A stretch of DNA of 64,000 bases from assembly GCF_021018895.1 (NCBI RefSeq), contig NC_079373.1, forward strand, positions 18,179,001 through 18,243,000, written 5' to 3'. This document shows positions 25,430 to 57,795 of the stretch, piece by piece. The stretch's first letter is position 1, and each line of letters starts with the position of its first letter. Both the position numbers and the translations under genes were made by a program. Source of the stretch: Seriola aureovittata. Taxonomy: Eukaryota > Chordata > Actinopteri > Carangiformes > Carangidae. A model generated the notes under the pieces. That model made no database searches, was not told where the DNA came from, and saw nothing but the letters and a program-made list of their open reading frames with translations.

Positions 25430-26783
25430 AAGGGTTTTTTTCATCTAAGCCAAATAATACAAAATGTTGCATTGAATACAAAGGTAAATTATGTGTCACT
25501 TAAGTTGGGTAAATAAGGAATGAGTGGATGCTACAATCTGTTACAGTATACTTGAACACATTGCTACTGCAACAACTACAATTAGCATATTAACAAATAC
25601 AGCTATTACTGCAGTATGCCAGGTATCACAATGCCAAAGAAAGAAAGAAAGAAAAAGAGAAAGAAAGAAAGAAAAAGAAAGAAAGAAAAAAAGAAAAAGA
25701 AAGAAAATAAAATGGAAGAACCAAATATTCAAAATTTAAGACCATTAAGTATAATAGTACACATTAAAATGGGGCATTAAAGTGCTCAAACGCAATGTTA
25801 AATATTCTTTAATTATAGAAAATTGGGTAAAACATGCAAAAACACATTTATGGTCCTTTAACTGAGGTCCATTTGTTCTGATAGCCCACTGCAATGAAAT
25901 ATTAACACAGGTTTAAACGTAGACATAAATAAGGCACAAAAAAATTGTGCTTTTGTTAGTTACTGTTGAAATTTATACAATTGGGAGACCGTATTTCATC
26001 AGTGAAAACCTTTTGACTATTTTAATTTTCATTATTTAGTCAATATTCTTAAGTAATTTGCACATGTCAGTTTAGTTTATCAAGAAAAAGTTTCAGAAAG
26101 AGGAACAACGATCATGATTTTCCAGATGTACCAGATGATATATCTGTATGTCCTCACTGAACAGCTGTTACCTTTGTGCTGACCACTATCTACGAAAAAA
26201 AGCTTAAACATTAACTTAAACCTTTTTCCCTGTTAATCAGAACAGAGGCAGAACATAAAACCTTTGCATCTTTACGTACATGTAGCAAGATCTATGAGTT
26301 TTACAAATAAAAAATAAATGAAGTCATTATTAAAACTTAATGTAATCTAAACCTTACACTTCGTATGAGCACCATCTTTGCTTTGAATAAGTTCCAGTGT
26401 TTGTACTTGCCTGACTAATCGCGCTGGGGCTTCAAGATTTTTTTACATTATGTTCACAGTAATGAGAAATCTGCTTTACCTTTGAATAGTTTCCTCTTTG
26501 TGCTGAGAACACTACCATAATTTCAATTGCCTCTACAAGTCTGAGCTGACTAAATCGCACAGCAAATAGACATGCTGATGATGGTGTGAGCCATGAAAAA
26601 AAATCCATGAGCAGAATAAACTCAAACAATACTCTAAACCGAGTCAATATATGACTAATGCCGTCAAGGTCAGACAACATAGAGACACACAGCTTGTGCA
26701 GTTGGACCATGACTTTGTCTTGCGAGTTTAAATGTTCACGTTATCATCCCCAAGCTATGAATTTCTTCCCTTCTCCTGCTGTG
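25430..26783. other. Tail-to-tail intergenic region, C1q gene / nr1h4
   Basis: AT-rich DNA between two converging genes, including an AAAG microsatellite at 25636-25708. The part next to 26783 should be the nr1h4 3' UTR. I see no other gene. Confidence 0.5.
25636..25708 (+). repeat. (AAAG)n microsatellite
   Basis: Imperfect AAAG/AAAAG purine repeat. The lysine- and arginine-rich open frame across it is an artefact. Confidence 0.95.
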
Positions 26784-37871
<11,088 letters not shown>

Positions 37872-38557
37872 TCAGGAGGGTCGTCAGTTACCAACTCAGA
37901 CAACACAGGTTCGGCTGGGCCACAGAGTTGTTGTAACCCTTTGTTTACTTCTGCAACAAGCATAGAAATAGTGTGACTTGTGGACCATGATGAATATCTC
38001 CTGAGCATCCTTATAGGTCTGCAGGATCCTATGAAACCTGCACCGCAAAGTAATTAAACATCAGCCTGGGAGTCTCTACAATGATGCACCTGACAGGTCT
38101 CCTCTCCCACACAGGGATGACATGTTCGGTAGCTGCCTGCAGGAAGATGGGGGATGAAAGTCAGGCCACTACAAGGCCTCCCTAAGAGCAAGTCTTTTCC
38201 TTCTATGTCCTGTCAGAGCAGTAATTATATATCCTGTCTCATTTCATATTCAAGTACACATTATGTCATTAGCGCTCACTTGCCGGGATGTATCACAGGA
38301 TCAGTGTTGTCTTTTTTCATGTAATTCTACTAAACATTTTGTGTGCAAACCTTCAGTCTTTATATATAAATATCATTTAACAATATAGTAAACCTTGACA
38401 TGCTTGTAAACTATCTCATGAATAACAGACATGTTTTTAAACTTGTCCTATGACTTTCTGGTTTCAAGGCCACAACATGGTCAACATGTGAAACATTACT
38501 TTTATAGCCCTCACCTGCTACATTTTTTAATTAACTCAGTGTAATTTCCCCTGAGAT

Positions 38558-38588
<31 letters not shown>

Positions 38589-38953
38589 GATTCAGAAAGC
38601 TCCAGTCCACACTAACAGCCCACACAACAGCCAAACATACCTCTTTACCCGTCAAATACAGAGGCTCACCACGGGCTCATAAGAAGTCATCGGTTCACCA
38701 GTCAACATGAAAAATGTTCACACTCCATTTCATAGGTCTTACCTGATCCTGGTCCCTGGTCAGTTAATGTTGAATTCCTGCCTGGTAACAGTTTTCTTGT
38801 TTCTGATATCCACACTGAGAGCTACAGCTCCATCATTATTAGCTCATGAAGTTGCTTGTGTCTGGACTCCAGTGAGAGCATGTGAGACCAGTTGAGGTCA
38901 GGGAGAGGAGGAATGGTGGTTATTAATTAAACTGTTCATTCCTGTCCACCCGC

Positions 38954-38992
38954 CACCCCCCACCCCACCCCCCACCCCACCCCCCACCCCCC
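38954..38992 (-). repeat. G-rich tract (minus strand), G-quadruplex candidate
   Basis: The plus strand is CCCCCCACCCCA repeated. On the minus strand it has at least six runs of four or more G separated by single T residues. It lies about 1.1 kb upstream of the nr1h4 start codon on the nr1h4 sense strand. Confidence 0.7.
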
Positions 38993-40539
38993 AAAAAAAT
39001 CTCTCTTTATCTTAACAAGACAAGTGGCTGCCTCATGAATTCTCCAGCAGAACAGGGTCAGACACACTCACACACAAACACCACATGGAACGTGGAACAT
39101 ACATCCAGTCGTTAGCATGATGCAAACATCTGGAAGGAGTCTGAGCAATCTGAGCAGAGGAGCTGCAATCAGTCCAGTAGTTTATGTTTTTTTTTTTTTT
39201 TATCTTTCAGTAAAAAGGATCATGGTGGGATTTTGTGTGAAATTATCTTTTGACTGTTCTTTTAACTAATAACGTTGTGCTCATATTGTTTTCATAAGTA
39301 CAAAAAATTGAGGTTATCATAGAAAACCTCTGAAAACAGACTGTGTGGAAATCGTTGCCATTTGTCCTTGAACTGATCAAAGCCATTTTATCGTGTCACT
39401 ACAATGTGCGGTGCCAGCTTACACCAGATTTGTTTATATTGGCACCTTCATACCTCACTGTACCTGATTTGTTGTCTTTGTGTACTCTAAGATCAACATG
39501 CTCACAGAAATTGAAATCCCTAATGTCTTTATTATCCTTAATTTGGCCAAAAATAATAGTTTAATCATTGATGGGTTGTTGCTCCATACAAAGAGGCCCT
39601 TCTGAGTCAACAGACAGTCTCTCTGAAATAAACAGAACCTTTGCCATTGGCTGTTTGTGGACTATGTGGTCTGTGTTTCACAGCATGTGAGGAATGAGCT
39701 GGCAGAGATGGCCTCTGGGAAGAGAAAGACACAACTCCACTGAACATATTCAAAGTTACATGTGCAGAAGTCCATTTTAAATATCTTTCTCCATTTGGTA
39801 TAATGAGGACCAGAACAGATATTAGGTGTTGGTTTGGTTTGGGCTTTTGTCTTTCCTTTTACCTTGGTGTTTTGTTACTCATTCAGAACAGGAACGTGTA
39901 AACTGTTGTGAGTGACGTGCACATAAAATACTAGAAACACACCCAGCAAAGTGACATAACCAGCCACATGCTCTCAAGGACTTACAGGCACTGTGAGGAT
40001 GTCTGTGACCTTGAAATCTTTCTTCGGCATGCAAGAGGCAATAATCATTAGACTTTTCATAAATCACAAAAAAAAGCATTATTTATAAGTGTTAAAATGT
40101 GTATTTCAGTACTCCCTGACAGTTTGCAAAAGCAAGTTTGATACTGGCTAGAAATATCCTGTTCAGTAATTATCTTCTGTGGTCAAAATGAAGCAGGCGC
40201 ACGAAGACAGATAAGACAAAGGATGTTTACCACAGTGTGATGGGAAACAGAGCGGACTTCAGAATATTTAAAAATGGCTAATTTGAGCACACTAACATAA
40301 ACAGGCAGTGTCAGAGACAGCTTATACTGTGACATAGTTAGAGGAGATAAGGAGAATGTAATTTGTATACATGCCACACTGTGCCTTTATGACAGCTATG
40401 TGTTAATGATTTAAGTGAGAAAATTCATTGTAGAGGAGGAGACAAAAAACAACACAATAAAAGCTGTACTATACTACAGAGTGAGAGAGCACAAAAGTGT
40501 TATAGTATTTCTTTTCAGCTTGTTTATTTCTTTCTTTGT

Positions 40540-40920
40540 GGCTCCAGGGATGGCAGTGTCCACCGCTGATTCAGCCTGAAATATCTCAACAACGGCAGTT
40601 TCCATTAAATTTTATACAAGACATTCATGGTTGCCAGAGGATGTAGCCTGCTGACTTATCCCCAGTCTTTTCCTCTAGCGCCACCATGAGGTCAACATTT
40701 ATGGTTTTGAGTGAAATCTCTCAACAACTACTGGATTCATCCTGAGACGTTTAGACATCCAGGGCTAATTAGCAAATGTTAAAATGGGTAAACATTGTAC
40801 CTGATAAACATAAATCAGCATGTTAGCATCGTCAGTGTGAGCATGTTAGCATGCTAGCATTAGCATTTAGCCTGTACAGCCTCATGGAGCCGCTAGCATG
40901 GCTGTAGATTGCTCAGTCTT
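40540..40920 (+). repeat. Dispersed fish repeat, family C, copy 2
   Basis: Shares AGACATTCATGGTTGCCAGA, CGCCACCATGAGGTCAACAT, CTCAACAACTACTGG and a terminal block GCATGTTAGCATGCTAGCAT with the copy at 37118-37735. Confidence 0.6.
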
Positions 40921-41882
40921 GTTTTCCATTATACTCACTGAACAATCTGTAATTTGATTATAAATGATTTTCATATTTTTTTTGAATAGTTTTTTCAAGT
41001 TACAAAGTAAGATGAAATGGTGAATAACTTCATGCATGTTACTCGTAGAACCTCTTTTTGGATTTTATGCCTCTAAACAATATTGATACAGATTAGAAAT
41101 GTAGTTTATTTCATCTCTGGTGTGTTCAAGTAAAGTGCAAATCAAATCAATGCTCTCTCCTCTTCTTTAGCAGTAATGATGAACAGTGTGAATTTCTCTT
41201 TTGTGATCAAAGTGAAGCATTCCCCTACATTATTTTTTAAAAACAAACTGGGTCTTCATGTATCAAACACTGAGAAGTTGCAAAAAGACAAACACCAGAG
41301 GAATAAATAGAGTTTCACTAAATGCTTCACGGAGTAACATCAGCACTGAACTCACCAGCCATTTCATCTCTTTATGAGCTCAGAGCGCTATAAATAATGA
41401 AGCTGATATAACGTTGGAAGAAGTGGGCTACCTCACAAATGGAGCTGGTGATCTGCTCAGACAAAGAAGAGCGAGCGAAGCAGTGACAGAATGCAATCAT
41501 TCAGCAACAGCAAATACATACAAGCAAAAAAAAAAAAACAACAACAATAAGGCTCGTTACATTAACACTGTGGTTTGCTGTCAAACCCATTATTACATTC
41601 CAGAAGCACGTCTCTTTTCACGTTGCATAGCTGACACAAAAACATGTCAAAAACTGTCCATGTGGTTCAAAGTAAGCTACATCAAGATCAGTCAGCGTTT
41701 GCTTGCACAGATGGAGAATGGTCAGCGCAGGTTGGACGAAAAGTAAAGTCTGGTTTGAAAGCTGATATGTGTTTCTCATGTGTCTTTAACACAGCACTAG
41801 TTGGTCCATAGATATTGGTCAGACGTTTGCTTTCTATTGTATTAAGCACACTAATCTACAGTATATGTCAGTGTAAATAAAA

Positions 41883-41888
41883 TTTATT
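41883..41888 (-). terminator. Candidate slc17a8 polyadenylation signal
   Basis: AATAAA on the minus strand, about 250 bases below the slc17a8 stop. A second copy lies at 41902-41907. Confidence 0.45.
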
Positions 41889-42136
41889 GTCCAATTTCTG
41901 GTTTTATTATGTATTGGTTGATGTTTCATGTTAATAAAATTGTGTTTGATTTTAGCATTTTGCCTTTTTTAAAGTTGTGTTTCCATATGATTTTTTTTCT
42001 GCAAACATTATAGTACATTATAGTTAAACTGGTGAAAAAGAGCAGCTTTGAGGTACATATGATGCTGCTTTCTCTGCCACTTCTCCCATGTTTCTCACAT
42101 TTCCAGGCTGGTTATGAGTGTTTGGGAACTCCGGTC

Positions 42137-51829
<9,693 letters not shown>

Positions 51830-53309
51830 TTTCTGGGTTTTTTTTTTTATCTCAAAACAGTATCTGGATACTTCACTCGCACTCTTTGCTAAGAGACAGG
51901 GGGATGGGGGGGGGGGATCCACTAGAAGCTGTTCTTCATCCTCCCTGAGTTTGTGGCACCGGTGGTTGGCTCCACCTTTTAGTGGTGCCGAGGGTCCCTC
52001 AGAGGTAACACAGGCTTTCTTCTCCACTTGTCAGAGATGATTCAGAGAAGAGCTGGAGGGAGGATGATGTTGAAGTAGTCCTCCGTCCAAAGTACCATGC
52101 AGTGAGAGCCTCAGGAGCTTGTTTAATCTCCAGAAGATCCATCCAATACTGATAAGTAAGGAGGAGAGCAGATAAAAGTGTAGAATCCAGTTTTTACCCT
52201 CTAGGCATTGTGAGTCCTCTTTGTCTGCAGCTGAACTGAATGATCCACGTAGATCTCCTCTCCATCTCATATCTCATCCATTCCTGGTGAGGAGGGGCAG
52301 GTGTTGCTGATTTTCCAAAACCCAGCCCCTTCCTTTACACATCATCATCATCATCATCATCATCATCTTCATCGTCACCATCGTCAACTCCACAGCACCA
52401 CCCCTTCGCCTAGTTAGGTTCATCTGATAGCAGCCCACTGGGCGAACAATCAAATATGCATGAGCCTGACAAGTTGCATTGAGGAGAGACGGGAGTAGCT
52501 GGACGGCTGTGGTGTAAAATGTGAGCAGGTGAAACCTAAGACAGAGCCATCAAGTTCCAGGTTTACATTCCTCGTTCTCAGCCAGCTTTTCGGTGTTTGG
52601 CTTTTCACATTTTCAGCATGTATGAAAGAGTGATGCAAATCATAAATGCTGCCATAAAGCTGAAAAGTTCATGGATTAAGAAGCAACACCATATCTCTAA
52701 CCATTTGACACTAATGTTTCTTTCAAATCTTTATTTTGCCAGAGGGGAAGAAGATCATTAAATATGCAGCATTGAAAAAAAAAAGAGCCTTCTTTTAGCG
52801 ATGGGCTCCAGCAGAATGACTGCTCAGGTTGGTGCCATTATTCCAGCTGTTTATGATTTCCATGAATAAAATGAGAGCTGGCTCCCCAGTGGACACCCAG
52901 TCAACAAACAAGGTTCCTTACACCAGAAATATTACAGCTTCGTTACGAGAAACATGAACAGATCTGCGTTCTTGAGATATATCTTTTCGTGTGACCTACA
53001 TAAATGTTTTGTTTTTGTTAACCTTTTCCAATGAGCTGAATGTGGGTTGTTTGGTGGTACATATATTGTTAGTCTAACACATTTATTAGTTATTGATAAA
53101 TTAGTAACATTTAAATGATGTACAATGTGATAATTATATTTAGAGAGGCAGATCCCAAACAGAAGCAAGAGAATTAGTAAACAAGACTAAATATGCTGCA
53201 GGTGTATGAAGCTTGGCAGTCTTCTTCTTTCTGTTTGACTCGGCTCTACCACTTGAACATCTGAACAACAGTAATGCAAATGTTGAATTTAGAAGTTTTT
53301 TGAAAGTAA
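51830..53309. other. slc17a8 5' region and adjacent intergenic DNA
   Basis: It contains the presumed 5' UTR and promoter of slc17a8, a G-run near 51899-51917, and a (CAT)n microsatellite at 52340-52366. No gene recognised between 52.3 and 53.3 kb. Confidence 0.45.
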
Positions 53310-53600
53310 TTCATCGATTTGTGATGTAAAATTACCTCTGAAGGTAACATGACACCAACCAAAAGTATTCCTGAAGTCTTTTTTATTTCCAAATAAGTCA
53401 TGCCTGCCATCTAGTGTTTGGAATAAGGAGGTGACACATGAGTTCACAATGTGATTGTGCAGAGAGATGCAGACAATCAATAAACTGTATACAAAATCTT
53501 GTCCAGTCTTGTATTTACTTTAGAACTAAAACTGATTTGAGAAATTATATGAACTTTATGTATCTATATTTATAAAACGAACTAAAAATGCAGCCATTGA
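53310..53600 (+). repeat. Segmental duplication, upstream module, copy 1
   Basis: This stretch matches 58112-58381 block by block: TTTTATTTCCAAATAAGTCA / TTTTATTTCTAAATAACTAA, TGCCATCTAGTGTTTGG, AGGAGGTGACACAT, AAACTGTATACAA, and ACTAAAAATGCAG / ACTAAAATGCAG. It lies upstream of the first coiled-coil gene, showing that the duplicated unit extends well beyond the coding region. Confidence 0.75.
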
Positions 53601-53825
53601 GAGGGCGCGATATGGCACAGATGTTAAGATAAAAAGCGAGAAGCCAAGTCACATGTTACAGGCAACATCGTCAGCAGACAGGCGCACTGACCACGGCAGC
53701 GCTGCGCACATACAGTTACAATTACGACAATACGTCCATTGTAATAATACTTTATCCGTTTATTTGGTTGTAATGTTTATCGTTCTTCTAGCCCCCTCCC
53801 CCCCCCGCACCAATGACGAGTGATA

Positions 53826-53944
53826 TGACGTCACACTAGGATAATACACGGGATCAAAGTACAAGGTAAAGAGTTTTATGACGTCACATTAGATCATGGC
53901 ATAGGAATCAGCGGACAGGGCGAAAAACGTCACTAATGACGTCA
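53826..53944 (+). promoter_or_regulatory. Cluster of CRE-type palindromes upstream of coiled-coil gene 1
   Basis: Three exact TGACGTCA sites, at 53826-53833, 53879-53886 and 53937-53944, lie within 120 bases, plus an ACGTCA half-site at 53928. This octamer is the binding site of CREB/CREM/ATF bZIP factors. The cluster ends about 130 bases before the ATG at 54072, with a TATTTATTTAA stretch between that could act as a TATA-like element. The second paralogue keeps a similar cluster. Confidence 0.65.
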
Positions 53945-54071
53945 CGTGTCGTATACAGGGACATAAATCTATTATTTATTTAATTTCAGTCATTTTCCTA
54001 CACAACGAACTGAATATTTGCCTCTTTTGAGAAGCTGTGAAAACAATTTATCATTAACAGTTCAAGCAACT

Positions 54072-56654
54072 ATGTCTCAAGACAACCTCCACGAGCAATT
54101 AGAATTAGTCATGAACCAGAAGGAAACAAATATGACTGCTGAACCTACTCAGCTTGAATCCCTGGTAGACAACCAAGGAATTGAAAATGAAAATGTGTGT
54201 GCAGGTGGTAAGTTTTATACACTTACAATCGACATGAAACAATCACCTCTTGATCTCCAGAGCCAGCTAGAGATGAAGCAGGGGGAGGACATATTGCCTG
54301 GAATAGAGAATTGCAGAGAGGAATCAGGGACCCAGCTAAAACAGGAGGTGGTCCACTTTGCTGAAGGGGAGAATGAAACTTTTGAAGCAAAAATCTGTGA
54401 TATTCAGCATCAAGTGGAAGATGCTCAGAATAATGATGAGCTAATTGAAAAGCAAAACAGGGAAATCTCTCCTAAGCAGGAAATTATTGACGAGTATAAC
54501 AAACTCCAAACCGATATGAATCAAATACTCCTTGAAAGCAGGACCTGTCATGAAAACAATGCTGAGCTCCAGTCAGAGTTAATGGCACTTGAGGTGGAGT
54601 TAAATGAGCTAAGGGCCAAAGAGAGCAACTATACGAAACAACAAGAAGAGCTTCATAAAGTGCATAGCCAGTTGGAGGGGCTAAATTCTGAGTTGGGTGT
54701 AAAGATACTGGAGGTAACTGAGCTGAAGACTGAGAACAGCAGACTGCAGGAGTCAGTCAGTAAAATCCCAGAGATTAAGGAAGAACTAGCCCAGGTCTCT
54801 AACCTTTTGTCCCAGGAGCAAAGTCTTAGGCAGAAAAACGACATTTACATAAGACAGTTAGAGGAGGAAAAATTGGTTCTGAGCCAGACGAAAGATAACA
54901 TTATTGCTGATCTGACCCGGCTTGAATCTCTGCGAGAGAGCCAAAGAATTGAAAATGAAAATCTGTTGGCAGAGATTCATATTCTAAAGGAAAATGGGAA
55001 AGGAATAAATGTGAAGAACAAGAGCCTCACTGCTGAGCTGACTCATCTTGAACATATAAAGCAAGGAGAGATTGAAAGTCTGAGAGCAGCAGTAAGTGAT
55101 CTACAGTGTCAAGTTGAGGATGCTCAGCAAGTAAACTTGAAAAAAGGGGAGCAATGTGAAAAGCGTAACAGCGAAATTGCTAATCAGCAGCAAGTGATGG
55201 AGGTGTTAGATACGCTCAAAATCGATATGAAACAATCACTCCTTGTTTTTAAGAACCAGCTGGAGATGTGGCAGTTGAACGACTTGATGCCTGGAATAGA
55301 GAATATCAGAGAGGAATCTGGGGCTTTTGGTGAAAATTTAGCACAACTGGAAATGCCTGAGGGGCAGAGAGATGAGAATCTACAGGAGATGCCTGCTGCA
55401 GGACCTCAACAGCTGGACACTCCTGTAGAGAAGGCTCTGCAAGACAACAGTGATAAGGATGGGCTGCTACAAAGGGTTGTTGAACTTAAACACCTAACAG
55501 AGAAACTGCAGAGCGAGAACAAGATGTTGTTGGCAACAGTGCAGAATCTGCAGGGAGGTCTGAACTCTCTGGGTGATCAGAATACGACCATCAACGCTGA
55601 GTTAGTCCTGCTTGAATCTCAGACAGAGAAAAAAGAGGCAGAGAATGACAATCTGAAGGCAGAGATTTATGCTCTGCAGGCGAAAGAGAAAATGTTTAAT
55701 GAGAAGAACAACAGCCTCATTGATGAAGTGGCCGACCTCGAATATGTGAGAGAGAGAAATCAACAACAGATTGAGAGTCTGAGAGCAGCAGTCTGTGATC
55801 TTCAGTGCCAAGTGAAAGAGGCTCAGGAAGTCCACAGGGATAAAGAGGAGGTAACACAGAAGCTGACCCATGTAGAGTCTCTGATGGAGAAAAAACAGAT
55901 AGAGATGGAAAAGTTGAGGACAGCACTGCATCATCTTCAGGAAAAGGAAGAATTTCTGAACGAGCAGAATAACATGGTTACAGCTGAGCTGGCCCAACTG
56001 GAGTCTCTGAAAGAGAAACAGAATGAAGAGAATAAAAAGCTGAAGACAGCCGTGCAAGATCTTCAGTACCGAGTGGAGGAGACTCATCTACTAATCTTGA
56101 ATAAAGATGAGCTAATTGCCAAGCAAAACAATGAAATTGCTTATAAGCAGCAACTGGTAGAGGAGTATTATACACTCACAACGGAAATCAGACAGTCACT
56201 CCATGATCTTGAGAACCAGCTAGAGATGAGGCAGGAGGAGGAAAAACTGGCTGGAATAAAGAATTTCAGAGAGGAATCAAGGTTTTTATTTGAAACTATA
56301 GAACAACTGGAAATGCCTGAGGAGCAGAGAGATGAGAGCTTACAGGCGACACCTGCTGCAGAACCTCAACAGCTGGAGCCTCCTGTTAGAGAACCTCAAC
56401 AGCTGGAGACCCTTGCTGCAGATGCTCAACAGCTGGAGACTCCTGTTAGAGAACCTCAGTGGTGTCATTCTGCTAAACGGCTACTGAATGTAGGTTTGCA
56501 TATTGGCATTGCCACAGCGGGTATGCTTATTCCTGCAGCGATCCTGACCACACAACTGACTGCCAACTGCAGCACAAACCCTAGCTGCTGTGAGTGTGCC
56601 TTCCAGCTGCTAGAGCCCTATTGCCAATTCCAACAAGGACAACGTCCCATTTAA
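54072..56654 (+). CDS. Single-exon coiled-coil, tail-anchored protein, paralogue 1
   Basis: An 860-residue intronless frame. An upstream in-frame ATG (54018) exists, but the ATG at 54072 aligns with the start of paralogue 2 (ATGTCTCAAGACAACCTC / ATGTCTGAAGACGACTTA), so I choose it. About residues 30-760 are Glu/Lys/Gln/Leu-rich heptad sequence, predicted coiled coil (for example LELKHLTEKLQ-type segments). Three decapeptides of the type EPQQLETPVR follow (56361-56450). A single hydrophobic segment lies at about residues 807-827 (GIATAGMLIPAAIL), then a tail of about 33 residues with cysteines spaced C-x5-CC-x-C-x8-C, ending CQFQQGQRPI. There is no signal peptide, so the coiled coil should be cytosolic and the tail lumenal. 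I do not recognise the family. Blast-style hits to CENP-E, EEA1 or golgins would reflect coiled-coil composition only. Core residues are nearly identical to paralogue 2. Confidence 0.85.
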   Translation: MSQDNLHEQLELVMNQKETNMTAEPTQLESLVDNQGIENENVCAGGKFYTLTIDMKQSPLDLQSQLEMKQGEDILPGIENCREESGTQLKQEVVHFAEGENETFEAKICDIQHQVEDAQNNDELIEKQNREISPKQEIIDEYNKLQTDMNQILLESRTCHENNAELQSELMALEVELNELRAKESNYTKQQEELHKVHSQLEGLNSELGVKILEVTELKTENSRLQESVSKIPEIKEELAQVSNLLSQEQSLRQKNDIYIRQLEEEKLVLSQTKDNIIADLTRLESLRESQRIENENLLAEIHILKENGKGINVKNKSLTAELTHLEHIKQGEIESLRAAVSDLQCQVEDAQQVNLKKGEQCEKRNSEIANQQQVMEVLDTLKIDMKQSLLVFKNQLEMWQLNDLMPGIENIREESGAFGENLAQLEMPEGQRDENLQEMPAAGPQQLDTPVEKALQDNSDKDGLLQRVVELKHLTEKLQSENKMLLATVQNLQGGLNSLGDQNTTINAELVLLESQTEKKEAENDNLKAEIYALQAKEKMFNEKNNSLIDEVADLEYVRERNQQQIESLRAAVCDLQCQVKEAQEVHRDKEEVTQKLTHVESLMEKKQIEMEKLRTALHHLQEKEEFLNEQNNMVTAELAQLESLKEKQNEENKKLKTAVQDLQYRVEETHLLILNKDELIAKQNNEIAYKQQLVEEYYTLTTEIRQSLHDLENQLEMRQEEEKLAGIKNFREESRFLFETIEQLEMPEEQRDESLQATPAAEPQQLEPPVREPQQLETLAADAQQLETPVREPQWCHSAKRLLNVGLHIGIATAGMLIPAAILTTQLTANCSTNPSCCECAFQLLEPYCQFQQGQRPI
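56361..56450 (+). repeat. Coding minisatellite, 3 units of 30 bp
   Basis: Three decapeptide units (EPQQLEPPVR, EPQQLETLAA, DAQQLETPVR) just before the membrane segment of paralogue 1. The same array has 15 units in paralogue 2. Confidence 0.9.
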
Positions 56655-56843
56655 ACAAGGTAGGCTACATGAACTAATACCAACACCCAAACACACCAGT
56701 TTAAACCCTAATGACAGAGTCTATGGTCAATATTCTTGTAATGCCCCTTTTATAATGTCCTTGTTTTCTCCCACAGTCCACCTAACAGAGGCAGCTGGAT
56801 GGGTTTTGTAAATTGTTCATGTTCTAGGAAATAAAATTGCATC

Positions 56844-56849
56844 AATAAA
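56844..56849 (+). terminator. Candidate polyadenylation signal, coiled-coil gene 1
   Basis: AATAAA lies in this A-rich stretch, about 190 bases below the stop; another AATAAA lies about 15 bases upstream (near 56830). A possible donor-like GTAGGC just after the stop and acceptor-like cccacag near 56772 hint at an optional 3' UTR intron. Confidence 0.4.
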
Positions 56850-57320
56850 AATAAAAAAAAAAATAAAAAACTTAAAAATTGTAATTTGCAGTGGAATTGA
56901 ATGTGTAAGGTTAATTTGAAATTGAATGATACTGAGTATCATAAAAACGACAAAGATGAAAAGAACATATCATTTACAAAAGAAAATATAATGCGCACAC
57001 ACATGCGCAAAATACAATACAACTCAAAAGCTGCTAATGAAAAGATGGTAGTAATAAAAATGGTTTAAGAGTACAAAGGTAATGATACATTGGAGGGGTT
57101 TACCAAAGAAAGATGAAAAAAAGAGAAGACAAGATAAAATATCTATGCAAATGTGGTGTAAGAATTGACCCAGTGAAAGAAGGAAGCATGGACTCAAAAA
57201 AGGCCACTGCTGCATTCTAAAGGAAGAACAAGGTGAAAGTGCTGCAGTGGCCAAGTATGTCACCAGACCTCAAACCTGTTAAGGACATGTGGGGAATTTT
57301 GAAGAGACAAGTGGAGCAGC

Positions 57321-57321
<1 letters not shown>

Positions 57322-57361
<40 letters not shown>

Positions 57362-57373
57362 AAAAAAAAAAAA
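57322..57373 (+). repeat. Poly(C)-poly(A) compound homopolymer
   Basis: About 30 C followed by about 22 A, inserted in the transposase remnant. Exact lengths may be affected by sequencing or assembly error. Confidence 0.9.
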
Positions 57374-57580
57374 CAGGAGTCGAACAGGATAGACAGCACA
57401 ATATGTTGTCAACTGGTAGATGCAATGCAAAGAAGGGTCAGTGCAGTTCTTAAAAGTAAGGTAAGATATACTATGTACTAAAATAATACAAGGGTGTACT
57501 CATCTTTGCAACCCTAGATTTAAGCAAAGCTGCCTAATTTAATTATTTGTTAGATATTGATGACATATCTTTCTATGTTG

Positions 57581-57581
<1 letters not shown>

Positions 57582-57638
<57 letters not shown>

Positions 57639-57639
57639 G
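57582..57639 (+). repeat. (TA)n microsatellite
   Basis: About 28 TA units with one interruption near 57613. A second TA/CATA tract lies at 57753-57795. Confidence 0.95.
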
Positions 57640-57752
57640 TTTAATACTTTTCATGTTTGTCACCTTCTTATGAATTGGAATGTTTATCATTTAGGGAAAA
57701 AAATATTTCTTTATGTTCAGAGGGGGTGTACTCATTTATGCTGTGTACTATG

Positions 57753-57761
57753 TATATATAC

Positions 57762-57792
<31 letters not shown>

Positions 57793-57795
57793 CAG
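57753..57795 (+). repeat. (TA)n microsatellite with CATA interruptions
   Basis: A TATATACATA-type tract following the transposon remnant. Confidence 0.9.

Larger units (their letters stand above)
37872..41880. other. Intergenic: nr1h4 upstream / slc17a8 downstream
   Basis: Part next to 37872 should hold the 5' UTR and promoter of nr1h4. The rest holds a C-rich tract (38954-38992), a poly(T) run near 39190, and family C copy 2 (40540-40920). Open frames here are short and unrecognised. Confidence 0.5.
57060..57760 (+). mobile_element. Tc1/mariner-type transposon remnant
   Basis: The frame at 57233-57330 reads KVLQWPSMSPDLKPVKDMWG then ILKRQVEQH, matching the conserved WPS.SPDLNPIE..W..LK block of Tc1-like transposases, where the last catalytic acidic residue (usual PDLNPIE) is replaced (PVKD). 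After a C/A homopolymer insertion, QLVDAMQRRVSAVLKSK matches the transposase C terminus. No full-length frame remains, so it is inactive. GGGTGTACTCAT occurs at 57492 and 57725, possibly from the element's ends. The limits given are approximate. Confidence 0.65.

Noticed and set aside
54018..54071. Upstream ATG of coiled-coil gene 1
   Set aside because: The paralogue starts at the equivalent of 54072, and the 18 upstream residues align with its 5' UTR.
55602..56087. Antisense frame of 161 residues inside coiled-coil gene 1
   Set aside because: Leu/Phe-rich antisense of Glu/Lys/Gln codons. The same shadow appears at 62406-62612 in gene 2, and it has no domain or promoter of its own.
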